This document shows, piece after piece, positions 38,940 to 47,108 of a stretch of 64,000 bases of DNA. Under the pieces are notes generated by a model. That model had not been told where the DNA came from and did not search any database. It saw only the letters and a list, made by a program, of their open reading frames with translations. The position numbers and the translations under genes are program-made. Numbering within the stretch: the stretch's first letter is position 1; every line of letters begins with the position of its first letter. The DNA comes from Gammaproteobacteria bacterium (GTDB taxonomy: Bacteria > Pseudomonadota > Gammaproteobacteria > Pseudomonadales > UBA5518), in contig JADIYI010000008.1 of assembly GCA_016705365.1 (NCBI GenBank), forward strand, positions 682,001-746,000. Reading direction: 5' to 3'.

Positions 38940-40439
38940 TCAGTCGATACCAAAGAACCTGCGGATATGAGCGAGCATGTCGGTGCGTGTCGGCGGCGGC
39001 GCTCCCTTTGCATGTCCGGCCGCGCGCCAGGCATCGAGTTCCGCGACCCGTTGCGTCAGTATGCGCGACATTTCCTCGGCGATGTCGGGGCGCGCGCGCA
39101 TCACGCCCTCGAAGCCGGCCTTGTCGAGGCGGTAACACTCGAGGTCACTGGTCGCGATCACGGTCGCGCTGCGTGGTTCTCCGGTCAGCATGCCGCGCTC
39201 CCCGAATACATCGCCCGGTCCGAGCGAGGCGATCGCCCTGCGCTCCCCGCCGCTGTCGTCGCAGATGCGGGCATCGCCGGAGATCACCAGGTACAGCCAA
39301 TGGGCTACCGCGCCCTGGCGGGTGACCACGTCACCCTGCAGGAATGGCGCATGCAGCAGGTGGCGCGCCACTTCGCTTTTCTCGACACTGGACAGCGAGG
39401 CGAACAGCGGCACGCGGCCCAGCGCATGCAGGCGACGCACCTGCTCGTCCGCGGCCAAGGCCTCGCGCCGGGCGTCGTCCTCCGCCACCACGAGGCGCTC
39501 CTCGCGCCGCACGGAGAGGCGAATGCCGGCGCGCTCGAGTGCCGCCAGCGCATGCGAGCGTACCCGCGAGTCGGTGCCGTCGTCCTCACGCGGCTCGCGC
39601 AGCCAGTAGCGCAGCGCGTAGCGTGCGTAACCCTCGGTCACATCCATCAGCACGGCAGAGGGGGCAGGCTCCCTGGCCACCCAGGGTATCTCGGCATCCT
39701 GCACGGCATGCTCCAGCACACTGCATACGCGCGCCGGGGCCGCGCCCAGATCGATCGCGAACCACACCCAGCGGCGCCAGCGCACTTCGCTGTCGGCGCG
39801 CGAGCCGAGCACCGTGAACCGGTTCTTCACCACCGCACTATTGGGCACGAACACCGTTTCCCGGTTGCGGGTCTCGATCGCGGTAAAGCGCCAGCGCACG
39901 TCGGTTACCCGGCCGCGCACATCATCTATCTGTACCCAGTCGCCCACTTTCATCGACTCGTCGAGCTGCAGCACGATGCCGCCGAGGATATTGCCGAGCG
40001 TGTCCTGCATCGAAAAGGCGATCACGCCGGTGATTACCGCCGACGTGGTGACCAGGCTCGCGAGGTCGACGCCCGCAAGACCGAGCCAGACAAAGCCCCA
40101 GACCAGCAGCACCCCGGCGCTGACAAGGTCTTCGGCAATCCGTACCACCGAGATCCGCAGGGCCGACAGCAGCAACCGAAACAGCATCATTGTGCCAAGC
40201 CGGACCAGTGCGACTCCGGCCACGAAGCTGGCAAAATTGGCGGCGATGCGTGTGGCCCGGGGATAGTCCAGGCCGGTACTCCCCATGGCAACCAATTCGG
40301 CAAGCACGCAGAGCAGCAGCAAGCCGAGCGCATTGCGCGCACTGGGTCCGTTCGCCGGTCGCAGCGCCAGCATCAGCAGTGCGACCAGCACGCCGACCAG
40401 TATCGCTATTCCCAGCTCCGGACGAAAAACCGCCTCCAT
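38940..40439 (-). CDS. MscS-family mechanosensitive channel with cyclic-nucleotide-binding domain
   Basis: A 499-residue membrane protein. Four or five hydrophobic segments cover residues 5-165, and the MscS pore helix and beta domain are visible in AVITGVIAFSMQDTLGNILGGIVLQLDESMKVGDWVQI. The C-terminal 140 residues form a cNMP-binding domain with the phosphate-binding cassette in GDVFGERGMLTGEPRSATVIA. Such channels were named bacterial cyclic-nucleotide-gated channels; most respond weakly to stretch and may respond to cAMP. The ATG at 40439 is chosen because it precedes the first membrane helix. It lies 46 bases upstream of the NYN gene on the same strand. Confidence 0.9.
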   Translation of the reverse strand: MEAVFRPELGIAILVGVLVALLMLALRPANGPSARNALGLLLLCVLAELVAMGSTGLDYPRATRIAANFASFVAGVALVRLGTMMLFRLLLSALRISVVRIAEDLVSAGVLLVWGFVWLGLAGVDLASLVTTSAVITGVIAFSMQDTLGNILGGIVLQLDESMKVGDWVQIDDVRGRVTDVRWRFTAIETRNRETVFVPNSAVVKNRFTVLGSRADSEVRWRRWVWFAIDLGAAPARVCSVLEHAVQDAEIPWVAREPAPSAVLMDVTEGYARYALRYWLREPREDDGTDSRVRSHALAALERAGIRLSVRREERLVVAEDDARREALAADEQVRRLHALGRVPLFASLSSVEKSEVARHLLHAPFLQGDVVTRQGAVAHWLYLVISGDARICDDSGGERRAIASLGPGDVFGERGMLTGEPRSATVIATSDLECYRLDKAGFEGVMRARPDIAEEMSRILTQRVAELDAWRAAGHAKGAPPPTRTDMLAHIRRFFGID

Positions 40440-40615
40440 GATGAGCAAACCCCCCTGCCAGCAAGAAATCGTAGGCCCATAACATAGCGCAAAGGCCGCG
40501 GCGCGCCCATCGCCGCACGGCCGCTTCCCCGGCAGTAGTGGCAGGCACACGGCGCGTGTATGATGAGGCTGCTTCCGAACTCCGGGCTTTCACAACGCCA
40601 AAAGGGAGAATAATC

Positions 40616-41044
40616 ATGCTGAAGGATATCGAGTTGAAGCGCTACATGGTGCAGAGCCCGGTCAAGGTTCAGGCCGACGCAAACCTGGTTGATGCGATCC
40701 ACCTGATCCTGGTCAACAAGATTTCCGGCCTGTGCGTGGTCGATGAAAACAACACGCTCATCGGGGTGCTGTCCGAGACGGACTGCCTGCGTGGCGTGCT
40801 GAGCGCAACCTACAACGACAGCGGCATCGGCACGGTCGGGGAGTTCATGACCAGCCAGAATCTCCATACCGCGTCGCCCACGGACCAGATCATTGATGTG
40901 GCTGCGGACATGCTGGAGAAAAAAATCAGACGGCGTCCGGTAATCAGCAATGACGGCAAGCTGGTCGGACAGATCACCATTCGCCAGATCCTGCGCGCGG
41001 TCAAGGAGTTTTCGAGCCCGGTGGACAGAACCGAGCGCGACTGA
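40616..41044 (+). CDS. CBS domain protein
   Basis: A 142-residue protein of two CBS domains (about residues 8-62 and 75-135), a pair that binds adenosine nucleotides and senses energy state. Segments KISGLCVVDENNTLIGVLSETDCLR and RRRPVISNDGKLVGQITIRQILRAV are typical. There is no catalytic domain, so it probably regulates another protein. The ATG at 40616 follows AGGGAG. The next gene downstream is the convergent integron integrase; the integron begins directly after this gene. Confidence 0.92.
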   Translation: MLKDIELKRYMVQSPVKVQADANLVDAIHLILVNKISGLCVVDENNTLIGVLSETDCLRGVLSATYNDSGIGTVGEFMTSQNLHTASPTDQIIDVAADMLEKKIRRRPVISNDGKLVGQITIRQILRAVKEFSSPVDRTERD

Positions 41045-41061
41045 GCTTTTTGCGCCGCTTT

Positions 41062-42030
41062 TCAGCTGCGCCGATCGAGCGGAGAGATCACGCCGCGCCC
41101 GCCGCGGTTGAGCACGTGGGTATAGATCTGCGTGGTGCGCACGTCACTGTGTCCGAGCAGCTCCTGTATCGTGCGCAGGTCATAGCCGTTCTCGAGCAGA
41201 TGGGTCGCGAACGAATGCCGCAACGTATGGCACGACGCCGGTTTGTCGATTCCCGCCGATCGCACGGCCTGCTTGACGGCGCGCTGCAGCGATTGTTCGT
41301 CGGCGTGATGCCTGCGCTCGATACCGCTGCGCGGATCGAGCGAGCGCGACGCGGCGGGAAATACGTACTGCCACGCCCATTCCCGGGCGGCGCCGGGATA
41401 CTTGTTCTCCAGTGCGAAGGGCAGATAAACCGCGCCGAAGCCGCCATCCAGATCCATATCATGCAGTATGCGTGCTCTGTCCATCTGTCGCTGCAGCGGT
41501 TCGACGAGACTCGCCGGCAAGATGGTGTGGCGGTCCTTGCCGCCCTTGCCGTCACGAACAACGAGTTGCAACCGCTTGAGCTCGACGTCCTTTATGCGCA
41601 ACCGAACACACTCCATCAGGCGCAGACCGCTCCCGTACAGCAATGCGGCCATCAGCCAGCGCTGCCCGTCGAGCTGCGCAAGCAAGGATGTCACCTCCCG
41701 TGTATCGAGCACGACCGGCAGGCGGCGAGGCCTGGTGGCTCTAACCACATCATTCAGCCACGGGAGATCGATCCGCAATACTTCGCGATACAGAAAGAGC
41801 AGTGCGCTGAGCGCCTGGTTCTGGGTAGAAGAAGCCACATTTCCGGCAACTGCAAGATGCGTCAGAAATGCTTCAACGTCCGTGGCGCCAAGTTCGCAGG
41901 GGTGCCTCTTGCCATGAAACAGGATGTAGCGACGCACCCATTGAAGGTAGGAATGTTCGGTGCGGATCGAATAATGCCTGAGCCTGATCCGTTCGCGCAT
42001 CTGCTCGAGAAGCCGAGGGGATTTCTCCAT
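41062..42030 (-). CDS. intI: Integron integrase IntI (tyrosine recombinase)
   Basis: A 322-residue tyrosine recombinase. The catalytic residues are visible as Arg137 (GSGLRLME), His268 and Arg271 (CHTLRHS), His294 (LLGHSDV) and nucleophile Tyr303 (TQIYTHV). The extra patch that separates IntI from XerC/D is present at about residues 206-225 (ALENKYPGAAREWAWQYVFP), which binds the flipped bases of folded attC. The length equals known integrases. GGAGGGA lies before the ATG at 42030. The gene points away from the cassettes, as expected, and no frameshift is seen, so it may be active. The region upstream holds attI and a strong inverted repeat. Confidence 0.96.
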   Translation of the reverse strand: MEKSPRLLEQMRERIRLRHYSIRTEHSYLQWVRRYILFHGKRHPCELGATDVEAFLTHLAVAGNVASSTQNQALSALLFLYREVLRIDLPWLNDVVRATRPRRLPVVLDTREVTSLLAQLDGQRWLMAALLYGSGLRLMECVRLRIKDVELKRLQLVVRDGKGGKDRHTILPASLVEPLQRQMDRARILHDMDLDGGFGAVYLPFALENKYPGAAREWAWQYVFPAASRSLDPRSGIERRHHADEQSLQRAVKQAVRSAGIDKPASCHTLRHSFATHLLENGYDLRTIQELLGHSDVRTTQIYTHVLNRGGRGVISPLDRRS

Positions 42031-42117
42031 GACGTCGTTCCCTCCCTGGATACTGACGCGTGGGAACACAAAATAAGGCCTCGGCTGTTCCGAATCAACA
42101 ACATCGTCGACCCGCCG

Positions 42118-42150
42118 CAGATTACACGTCACATTCGACGTGATAATCTG
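42118..42150. promoter_or_regulatory. Imperfect 33-bp inverted repeat upstream of intI
   Basis: CAGATTACACGTC and GACGTGATAATCTG are reverse complements with a single unpaired T, around a six-base loop (ACATTC). The repeat lies 88-120 bases upstream of the intI start and 26 bases before the attI core. It could be an operator over the intI promoter, a folded recombination structure or part of attI. The single bulged base recalls attC hairpins. No function is proven. Confidence 0.45.
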
Positions 42151-42175
42151 CTTCGCATTAAAGTCCGAATTATTA

Positions 42176-42182
42176 GTTGGGC
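42176..42182 (+). other. attI core site (junction with cassette 1)
   Basis: GTTGGGC matches the GTTRRRY recombination core and is the first such core between the integrase and the first cassette gene, so insertion of cassette 1 occurred here. The surrounding 40-60 bases upstream should be attI; its outer limit cannot be defined from one sequence. Confidence 0.7.
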
Positions 42183-42198
42183 GTCATAGGATAGTCAT

Positions 42199-42915
42199 AT
42201 GGAAGATCGATCGGAGAGAATATTCAAATACATTTGGCGAGCAAATGGGGTCTCACTCCTCGTTCTGAGCATCGGCGGTTTAGTCGGACTCTTCTTGCTA
42301 GTTGTTAATCTTGGAATATTCGCTGCTCACGAGCGCCCAGAAAAGAAAATCACAGAAATTGCTGGAACGAGCATCGACTATAAGGCTCTTCGCTTCGGCA
42401 GCTTTTCCGAGGTGAAAGGGACTTCGATTTTGTATGCACCTCTTGGCACTAAGTCTGAATATATTGGTTCTGGTTCGAGCGGCGGCGTTTCGAACACGCG
42501 AAACCTGCTTTTCTTTGATACCACCACACAGAAGGCACGATGGCTTTTTAAGAGCAACGACGAAGCCATTCAATCAACATCGTTTGTAACGGACCCGCCA
42601 GAATGCAAGCATCGAGGTGACGCTTATTTTGAATGTGAGGCATCCAGAATTGCCATCGCACTGCTCCTAGAAATCGAACCCGCACAACAAAACGGCAAAG
42701 CATCAAACGTTTTGCGTCGCATAGCAATCGCTGCACCTAACGGATCAGAATTACACGACTTGGTGACTGATGCCGACGGCCTTCTTGGCTTTCATTTGCT
42801 GGATGGAGCAAAGGCGATTGTGTTCTATTCAAAGGCTGGCGCTGTCCGATTCATGAATATAGACCTCATCAAACGCACTTTGCAGTCAGATGAAATTCCG
42901 TCAGCGAAGGAGTAA
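42199..42915 (+). CDS. Cassette 1: membrane-anchored protein of unknown function
   Basis: A 238-residue protein with one hydrophobic helix at about residues 17-42 and a long periplasmic or cytoplasmic domain rich in Ser, Thr and Ala. I do not recognise it. It starts 22 bases after the attI core and ends just before the R'' box of its attC. The cassette is therefore a single tight gene unit with no room for its own promoter. Expression probably depends on the integron promoter, since this is the first position. Codon use is less GC-rich than in the chromosomal genes, indicating foreign origin. Confidence 0.75.
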   Translation: MEDRSERIFKYIWRANGVSLLVLSIGGLVGLFLLVVNLGIFAAHERPEKKITEIAGTSIDYKALRFGSFSEVKGTSILYAPLGTKSEYIGSGSSGGVSNTRNLLFFDTTTQKARWLFKSNDEAIQSTSFVTDPPECKHRGDAYFECEASRIAIALLLEIEPAQQNGKASNVLRRIAIAAPNGSELHDLVTDADGLLGFHLLDGAKAIVFYSKAGAVRFMNIDLIKRTLQSDEIPSAKE

Positions 42916-42924
42916 CCGAATGCC

Positions 42925-43002
42925 ACCCAACAAATCGCTCCAGCCGACAACGGTCTCGTCGCTTCGCTCCTCGCCCGTTGCGGCTGAGCTTCGTCGTTAT
43001 GG
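42925..43002 (+). other. attC site of cassette 1 (78 bp)
   Basis: R'' ACCCAAC (42925), L'' GCTCCAGCCGAC, a central self-complementary region and L' GCGGCTGAGC end in R' GTTATGG (42996-43002). The arms pair with one unpaired base as in attC folding. The last core is slightly off the GTTRRRY consensus, but the next cassette's R'' (CCATAAC) complements it exactly, so it is the real cut site. Confidence 0.85.
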
Positions 43003-43023
43003 CGCACAACAGGAGTAGAGGTT

Positions 43024-44499
43024 TTGCTGCAAGAGATGGAAAAATCTAGGCTGCGTGTGTCACGGGCAACCGATGCGAAACATAAGTCGCAGCTCGGTCA
43101 GTTCCTCACGCCCGAATCTACGGCACGGTTCATGGCTGCCATGTTTCCACTCGCCAACTCAAAAGTGTGCCGACTCTTGGATGCGGGCGCAGGGATTGGT
43201 TCGTTGTCTAGTGCATTCCTTGAGAGATGCGCAGCAGGCGGATTTGACTTCGAGGAAATATCTCTAACGGCATATGAAATTGACAATGTTCTATACCCTG
43301 AACTCAGGGAAACGCTCTCGCCATACGCGAGGACACTGGCGTTCAACTATGAAATCAAAAGTGAAGATTTTATTGAAGGCTCTGTAAATCGAATTCAATT
43401 CGGAGCGGAGCGAGGTTTTACTCACGCCATACTGAATCCACCGTACAAGAAAATCGGAAGTTCGTCTCGGTATCGCCTAATGCTCAAAGATGTGGGCATA
43501 GAGACGGTAAACCTGTATTCGGCATTTGTTGCCCTGTCAATTCTTTTGATGGAAAAGGGCGGACATATCGTCGCAATTATTCCTAGAAGCTTTTGCAATG
43601 GGCCATATTACAGGCCATTCCGTGAGTTGCTACTTTCTAGGTGTGCACTTCAAAGAATTCACTTGTTTGAGTCGAGAGGCACTGCATTCAAAGACGACGA
43701 CGTTCTGCAAGAGAACGTAATCATCCACCTTGAGGTTGGCGGCATTCAGGGAGATGTTGAAATCACGTCATCAACGGATGACAGATTTCATGATCTAGTT
43801 AGTCATAGCCACGTGTTTGAGCGAATTGTCATTCCGGGAGATCGTGAAAAATTCATTCACGTTCCTTCCTCAAGCAAGAAAGTAGGTATCGAGAGCACGG
43901 GAATCGCATCATTCTCACTTGCCGATATCGGAGTGGGGATTTCAACCGGGCCAGTTGTTGATTTCAGGCTAAAGCAATATTTGAGAACCATGCCGGAGTC
44001 AGGAACCGCGCCACTACTTTATCCGGCCCATTTCTCCGGGCATGGCATCGCTTGGCCGCAGGAAGGCATTAAAAAGCCCAATGCTATGGTCAGAAATTCC
44101 GAGACGGAGAAGTGGTTCTATCCAACTGGGTTCTACTGCGCAGTGCGTCGCTTTTCCTCCAAAGAAGAGCGCCGTCGTGTTGTCGCGTGCGTTGTAGATC
44201 CTTCGGGGTTTTCTGGTGCCGAGGTGCTTGGATTCGAGAACCACTTGAATGTTTTCCATGAGGATCGCCATGGAATGTCGGAGCACCTCGCAAAAGGTCT
44301 CGCCATGTACTTAAACACAACCATGGTAGACGAGGGCTTTCGTCAGTTTAGTGGGCATACGCAAGTTAATGCCACAGACCTAAAATTGATGCGCTATCCG
44401 AGTCGGGAGGCACTGATTTCGCTTGGCAAGATTGCAGACTCAGTTGGAATAGAGCAGGAGGAAATTGATATGGCAGTTTTAAGGGTGTGCGGCAAATGA
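43024..44499 (+). CDS. Cassette 2: adenine-N6 DNA methyltransferase, M.BsuBI/M.PstI-like
   Basis: A 491-residue Type II DNA methyltransferase. LLDAGAGIGSLSSAF (near residue 52) is the SAM-binding motif I and NPPYKK (near residue 138) is the catalytic motif IV of adenine-N6 enzymes. The N-terminal KSQLGQFLTPESTARFMAAMF is typical of the Eco57I/BsuBI lineage. The TTG at 43024 is chosen because AGGAG lies eight bases upstream; ATG 43036 is the alternative. The stop overlaps the endonuclease start by four bases. The enzyme should protect the host at the partner nuclease's site, which in the family is CTGCAG; the target here is inferred. Confidence 0.9.
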   Translation: MLQEMEKSRLRVSRATDAKHKSQLGQFLTPESTARFMAAMFPLANSKVCRLLDAGAGIGSLSSAFLERCAAGGFDFEEISLTAYEIDNVLYPELRETLSPYARTLAFNYEIKSEDFIEGSVNRIQFGAERGFTHAILNPPYKKIGSSSRYRLMLKDVGIETVNLYSAFVALSILLMEKGGHIVAIIPRSFCNGPYYRPFRELLLSRCALQRIHLFESRGTAFKDDDVLQENVIIHLEVGGIQGDVEITSSTDDRFHDLVSHSHVFERIVIPGDREKFIHVPSSSKKVGIESTGIASFSLADIGVGISTGPVVDFRLKQYLRTMPESGTAPLLYPAHFSGHGIAWPQEGIKKPNAMVRNSETEKWFYPTGFYCAVRRFSSKEERRRVVACVVDPSGFSGAEVLGFENHLNVFHEDRHGMSEHLAKGLAMYLNTTMVDEGFRQFSGHTQVNATDLKLMRYPSREALISLGKIADSVGIEQEEIDMAVLRVCGK

Positions 44500-45452
44500 C
44501 AACGCCAGAAATTCGAATCTCAGAAGCTCTCCAGGTTCTTCGAGAGCTTGGAATGCCACGCGAGCAACTTAACGACAGAACTGCAATTTGCCTTCTTGCG
44601 CTCCTCAACATCTCTCCTCAGAAGCAGTGGCGCCAGGCAGAGAATCCTTTGCTCGGCATCCGAGCCATCCTTGATTTCGCTCGCGAGCAGTTGGGCGTCA
44701 ACTACGCAGAAAACACGAGGGAAAGCGTAAGAAAATACAGCGTGAAGCAACTCGTATCTGCCGGCATCGTACTGCATAACCCAGACAAGCCAGATCGACC
44801 CGTAAACAGTTCTGACAACTGTTACCAAGTTGAGGCTGGCTCGCTCGAGCTTTTGAAGAAGTTTGGCTCTAAAGAATGGGCTGACTCACTTCCAGCATTC
44901 TTGGAAGCGCGCGGAACGCTCGCTGCGCAGTACGCGAAAGCGCGTGATAGGCATCGTGTTCCAGTTCGAGTTAGAGAGAACCAAGAGATCACGCTCAGCG
45001 CTGGCCCTCATTCGGACCTCATAAGAGCGATTATCGAAGACTTTGGCTCCAACTATGTTCCGGGCGGCGAGTTGGTCTATGTCGGAGATACCGGTGCGAA
45101 GTGGGGTTACTTCGACATTCAGTTGCTTTCATCTCTCGGCGTTCAAGTTGGGCAGCATGGAAAAATGCCTGACGTCGTTATGTATGACCGAGAGCGCAAC
45201 TGGCTTGTTCTTATAGAGGCAGTGGCAAGCGGCGGGCCGGTTGATAGCGGTCGCCACGTAGAGCTTGCAGAGTTGTTCCAGCAATCTACAGCGGGTCTTG
45301 TGTATGTCACAGCGTTTCCTGACCGCGGAGAAGTTTTCAGAAAGTTTTTGTCAGTGGTCGCATGGGAAACCGAGGTGTGGTGCGCAAGCGATCCAACGCA
45401 TCTAATTCACTTCAATGGTGAGAGGTTTCTAGGTCCGTACGGTGCGCCATAA
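44496..45452 (+). CDS. Cassette 2: restriction endonuclease, BsuBI/PstI family
   Basis: A 318-residue Type II endonuclease. The C-terminal half carries the family pattern GELVYVGDTGAKWGYFD, GKMPDVVMYD and NWLVLIEAVASGGPV, where the acidic residues and the glutamate/lysine set form the catalytic site. The N-terminal part is a helical module seen in BsuBI relatives (RTAICLLALLNI). Translation is coupled to the methyltransferase by an ATGA overlap. Its 3' end overlaps the attC by a few bases, so both genes are packed in one cassette of about 2.5 kb. No frame damage is seen, so the system is probably functional. Confidence 0.9.
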   Translation: MTTPEIRISEALQVLRELGMPREQLNDRTAICLLALLNISPQKQWRQAENPLLGIRAILDFAREQLGVNYAENTRESVRKYSVKQLVSAGIVLHNPDKPDRPVNSSDNCYQVEAGSLELLKKFGSKEWADSLPAFLEARGTLAAQYAKARDRHRVPVRVRENQEITLSAGPHSDLIRAIIEDFGSNYVPGGELVYVGDTGAKWGYFDIQLLSSLGVQVGQHGKMPDVVMYDRERNWLVLIEAVASGGPVDSGRHVELAELFQQSTAGLVYVTAFPDRGEVFRKFLSVVAWETEVWCASDPTHLIHFNGERFLGPYGAP

Positions 45453-45510
45453 CCATTCGCTGCAGGCGCGACGGCCCTGACGGGCCGCGGCCTGAGCTCA
45501 AACGTTGGGC
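45447..45510 (+). other. attC site of cassette 2 (64 bp)
   Basis: R'' CCATAAC (45447) is the exact reverse complement of GTTATGG at this cassette's start (42996). Self-complementary GACGGCCC/GGGCCG arms and CGGCCTGAGC precede R' GTTGGGC (45504-45510). It differs in sequence from the other attC sites. Confidence 0.85.
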
Positions 45511-45552
45511 GTCATGTGAACGGCAGTGGAAGGGGCTGGCGGCCAAAGCGCG

Positions 45553-45921
45553 ATGAACGGTCCACTGCTTCCTAAAGAAATTGAACGGGCCGCCCGCGCA
45601 GTTGCTTTGACGCGGGAACTAAGCGTTGCGAGTGACACTCACTACGACGCCGGGAACCTGGAGTTGCAATGGTGGAGCGGCAATGTACTGCATAGGTTGG
45701 ACCTTCAGCCCATGCCGGAAGGAAATGTCGTGGTTACTGCGTTTTGGGATTGTTATCCGTTGTTTGGACGAGCAATGCGCTGGGCGTGGAATTTCATCCC
45801 AATGGTTCCTTACATTGCGCAGACTCAGTATCGTGAGCTCGGCAAAATGGAGCCGCCGTACGAGGAAGAGATGCTCATGGTTGAACTTCACAGGTACCTA
45901 GCGGACTTGCGCATACCGTGA
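45553..45921 (+). CDS. Cassette 3: hypothetical protein
   Basis: A 122-residue protein from ATG 45553 that I do not recognise. The sequence is rich in Trp and Met (NLELQWWSGNVLHRLDLQPMPEGN, later RWAWNFIPMVPY), soluble, and has an acidic C-terminal helix. A longer start at 45526 is possible. It lies tightly between the preceding core and its own attC. Such orphan proteins are the rule in environmental integrons. Nothing visible suggests a function. Confidence 0.65.
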   Translation: MNGPLLPKEIERAARAVALTRELSVASDTHYDAGNLELQWWSGNVLHRLDLQPMPEGNVVVTAFWDCYPLFGRAMRWAWNFIPMVPYIAQTQYRELGKMEPPYEEEMLMVELHRYLADLRIP

Positions 45922-45937
45922 TGGAAGCGACGCTGAC

Positions 45938-46015
45938 GCCCAACCAATCGCTCCAGCCGACATCCGTCTCGTCGCTTCGCTCCTCGCCGGCTGCGGCTTA
46001 GCTCAATCGTTAGCC
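45938..46015 (+). other. attC site of cassette 3 (78 bp)
   Basis: R'' GCCCAAC (45938) exactly complements the cassette-start core GTTGGGC at 45504. The body is nearly identical to the attC of cassette 1 (CGTCTCGTCGCTTCGCTCCTCG centre), and the site ends in R' GTTAGCC (46009-46015). Confidence 0.9.
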
Positions 46016-46018
46016 ATC

Positions 46019-46810
46019 ATGAATCGCCTCCTCGACATCGGCTTCAAAGCAGTAGGTCACTGGCTCCTTACTGATGGAAAATTATCATTCAACCTCATCC
46101 GATATGCGAGCGAGAGGAATATTCTCTATTCGTTCGTTTGCGATGGGCAAGTTAAGTATGTCGGAAAGTCCGTTAGGTCCTTGTCGGAAAGACTTTATGG
46201 ATACAAGAATCCTGGCCTGACTCAGTCAACGAATATAAAGAATCACAACCTTCTCAAGGACGCCATAGCCGCGGGGGCTACTATTGAGATATTTGCGTTG
46301 CCAGACAGAGGACTAATCCACTATGGAGTCTTTCATCTGAATTTGGCGGCTGCACTTGAAGATGACATCATCAGGGTAATGAATCCGGACTGGAACGGGT
46401 CTCAGCCGAAGCCTGCAACTGTGCTGTATCAACAGCCGTCCCTCATGGCTACCGAGGGAGTCGAGAAAGTTCAAGTCGTTGAAGATGCACATTTGGCTCT
46501 TCCGCCAGTCTTGCATCGTTTCAAATTCACCCTGCAACCTACATATCGGAAGGCTGGATTCTTCAATGTAGGGGTCGATGCTCAGCGCTACATAGGCTCG
46601 GACGGCGAGACTATAGAGCTGTTTCTTGGTAAATCAGCCAAGTCAACTTTGGGCACTATAAATCGTAGAGCGAATTCAAATGAAACTCCGAGAATTATGG
46701 GTGGAACTAGGCTAAGAGATTGGTTCCAGTCAAGCGCCACCGTCATGCAGGATATCGAAGTGCACGTAATGTCACCAGTATCAATACGACTCTTGAGCAA
46801 TGATGGCTAA
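46019..46810 (+). CDS. Cassette 4: GIY-YIG-like nuclease domain protein
   Basis: A 263-residue protein. The segment ILYSFVCDGQVKYVGKSVRSLSERL near residue 35 fits the GIY-YIG nuclease start, with LYSF and KYVG in the places of GIY and YIG and a conserved arginine on the following helix. HNLLKDAIAAG and the LEDDIIRVMNPDWN glutamate/asparagine continue the fold. The C-terminal 110 residues are an unknown domain. Single-domain GIY-YIG nucleases act in repair, restriction or element mobility, so a defence role is possible but unproven. The ATG lies four bases after the cassette core and the stop lies in the attC. Confidence 0.75.
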   Translation: MNRLLDIGFKAVGHWLLTDGKLSFNLIRYASERNILYSFVCDGQVKYVGKSVRSLSERLYGYKNPGLTQSTNIKNHNLLKDAIAAGATIEIFALPDRGLIHYGVFHLNLAAALEDDIIRVMNPDWNGSQPKPATVLYQQPSLMATEGVEKVQVVEDAHLALPPVLHRFKFTLQPTYRKAGFFNVGVDAQRYIGSDGETIELFLGKSAKSTLGTINRRANSNETPRIMGGTRLRDWFQSSATVMQDIEVHVMSPVSIRLLSNDG

Positions 46811-46867
46811 CGAATAAGGTTAGATCGTGATCGCGAAGCGAGCCACGATCTGAACCGTTTGTTGGAC
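46805..46867 (+). other. attC site of cassette 4 (63 bp)
   Basis: R'' GGCTAAC exactly complements the start core GTTAGCC (46009). The arms GGTTAGATCGTG and CACGATCTGAACC pair except for one extra base, and the site ends in R' GTTGGAC (46861-46867). The single unpaired base is the kind of extrahelical base that IntI recognises. Confidence 0.88.
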
Positions 46868-47108
46868 GAGCCCGGTCCCGGAGCGCCGGTTGGTCCGCAC
46901 AGAAAATAGGTATTTGGGAAGTACTCCGGTTTGACGCTTTACCGGGAGGGCGGGGCTGGAGTCATCGTTTCCTGTTTGCCGTTGCGCCAGTCGATGCACG
47001 TTGCGTTCGATAGAGGAGCTACGTTGTGGCGATTTGCCCTGATGCAAGGCAAGCCGATCCCTCAGCTTGCGGGAGCTGACTTGCGCCACGTTGCAGGGGG
47101 CGTTGTGC

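Noticed and set aside
42085..42100. LexA/SOS box upstream of intI (CTGT-N8-AACA)
   Set aside because: The right half should be ACAG; the match is too weak to claim SOS control.
46868..47108. Small open frames before the IS91 transposase end
   Set aside because: Short, without conserved motifs, and within the likely element terminus.
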